Part shown: positions 4,881 through 5,779 of the stretch, piece by piece
Layout: every line of letters begins with the position of its first letter
Numbering within the stretch: position 1 is the stretch's first letter
Origin: an uncultured Acetobacteraceae bacterium
GTDB lineage: Bacteria > Pseudomonadota > Alphaproteobacteria > Acetobacterales > Acetobacteraceae
Assembly: GCA_937874445.1 (NCBI GenBank)
Contig: CALNAL010000424.1
Location: 1-5,779, forward strand
Length of the DNA: 5,779 nt
Direction of reading: 5' to 3'
Notes under the pieces: generated by a model
Database searches by the model: none
What the model was told of the DNA's origin: nothing
What the model saw: the letters and a program-made list of their open reading frames with translations, nothing else
Position numbers and translations under genes: made by a program

Positions 4881-5779
4881 ATGGCGGCGCTGCAACCGGC
4901 ACGCGGAACCCGTGACCTCATCGGCGAGGATTTCCGCCGTCACCAGCATGTGATCGAGACCGCGCGCCGCGTCGCCGCGACCTACGGGATGCACGAGTGG
5001 GTCACGCCCATCTTCGAGGACACGCGGGTGTTCTCGCGCAGCCTGGGCGACACCTCCGATGTGGTCACCAAGGAGATGTATGCCTTCCAGGACCGCGGCG
5101 GCGACAGCCTCACCCTGCGCCCGGAGGGCACCGCGGGGGTCTGCCGCGCCCTGGTCTCCAACGGCTTCACCCAGTCGCTGCCGCAGAAGGTGTTCTACGC
5201 CGGCCCGATGTTCCGCTACGAGCGGCCGCAGAAGGGGCGCTACCGCCAGTTCCACCAGATCGGCATCGAGGCCATCGGCACCGCCGAGCCGGTGGCCGAC
5301 GCCGAGGTGATCACCTGCGGCTGGACCATCCTCAAGGAACTCGGCATCGCCGGCGACGTGACGCTGGAGATCAACACCCTCGGCGACGGCGAGAGCCGCG
5401 ACGCCTACCGCGCCGCGCTGGTGGCCTATTTCTCCGCCCACCGCGACGCGCTTTCCGAGGATTCGCGCATGCGCCTGGAGCGCAACCCGCTGCGCATCCT
5501 CGATTCCAAGGACGAGGGCGACCGCCGTCTGATCGCCGAGGCCCCCACCATCCACGCCCACCTCACCGAGGCGGCGGCCACCTTCTACGCGCGGCTGAAG
5601 GACTACCTCGCCGCCTTCGGCGTGCCCTTCGTGGAGAACCCCTTCATCGTCCGCGGGCTCGACTACTACGGCCACACCGCCTTCGAGTTCGTCACCTCGC
5701 GCCTGGGCGCGCAGGGCACGGTGATGGGCGGCGGGCGCTACGACGGGCTGGTCGAGGAGATGGGCGGGCCGGCCACCCC
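4881..5779 (+). CDS. hisS: Histidyl-tRNA synthetase (3' end beyond the window)
   Basis: The class II synthetase that charges tRNA-His is present for its first 299 residues and runs off the window without a stop; full-length proteins are about 410-430 residues. The N-terminal PARGTRDLIGED (6-17) is the usual start of the catalytic core. Motif 1 lies around 40-60, motif 2 around FRYERPQKGRYRQFHQIGIE (111-130), and the histidine-binding motif is VRGLDYYGHTAFEF (257-270), with R258 at the catalytic arginine. GGGRYDGL (283-290) also fits the family. Motif 3 and the anticodon-binding domain lie beyond the window. The ATG at 4881 lies 4 bp after the ispG stop; its purine-rich ribosome-binding region (AGGAGAAGG, 4863-4871) overlaps the last ispG codons, which suggests translational coupling. 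ispG-hisS order is known from many proteobacteria. Confidence 0.97.
   Translation, partial: MAALQPARGTRDLIGEDFRRHQHVIETARRVAATYGMHEWVTPIFEDTRVFSRSLGDTSDVVTKEMYAFQDRGGDSLTLRPEGTAGVCRALVSNGFTQSLPQKVFYAGPMFRYERPQKGRYRQFHQIGIEAIGTAEPVADAEVITCGWTILKELGIAGDVTLEINTLGDGESRDAYRAALVAYFSAHRDALSEDSRMRLERNPLRILDSKDEGDRRLIAEAPTIHAHLTEAAATFYARLKDYLAAFGVPFVENPFIVRGLDYYGHTAFEFVTSRLGAQGTVMGGGRYDGLVEEMGGPAT

Noticed and set aside
3620..4921. 433-codon open frame antisense to ispG
   Set aside because: A shadow of ispG with Ala/Gly/Arg/His-rich composition; ispG has all its catalytic motifs.
4728..5675. 315-codon open frame antisense to hisS
   Set aside because: A shadow of hisS. The sense strand carries unmistakable class II synthetase motifs.

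Overview
The window is a GC-rich stretch of chromosome from an alphaproteobacterium, most likely an acetic-acid-bacterium relative (Acetobacteraceae). The evidence is strong G/C bias at third codon positions, alphaproteobacterial-type L31 and IbpA-like proteins, a ROSE-type RNA thermometer, and an AAAG…TTTTTG…TTCTT hairpin repeat of a kind I recall from acetic acid bacteria. The family placement is an inference and has not been tested by a search.

Layout, left to right. Positions 1-53 hold the last codons of a rightward gene. Positions 54-211 hold a striking nested inverted-repeat element between two convergent genes. Positions 212-1132 (minus) encode a LysR-type regulator. It is divergently transcribed from a two-gene rightward operon, a DoxX-family membrane protein (1250-1675) and a DODA/YgiD-type extradiol dioxygenase (1687-2463). 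The shared spacer carries a candidate lysR promoter inside a dyad. The arrangement suggests the regulator controls both itself and the operon.

Positions 2591-3073 (minus) encode an IbpA-like small heat-shock protein. Upstream of it lies a compact heat-shock control region: a sigma-32-like promoter (3178-3205) and a roughly 95-nt leader of three hairpins. The last hairpin sequesters the ribosome-binding site with a bulged G, as in ROSE thermometers. Upstream again is rpmE (ribosomal protein L31, 3246-3476, minus). The terminator-like hairpin of rpmE overlaps the heat-shock promoter, with the -35 box in its loop. rpmE has its own clear promoter and a strong leader hairpin.

From 3764 rightward, ispG (MEP isoprenoid pathway) is followed after 4 bp by hisS (histidyl-tRNA synthetase). 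hisS is cut off by the window end. The ispG-hisS order is common in proteobacteria. No tRNA, rRNA, CRISPR array, transposase or prophage gene is visible. I see no new multi-gene system. The points of most interest are regulatory: the RpoH promoter/terminator/ROSE arrangement and the 74-195 palindromic element.
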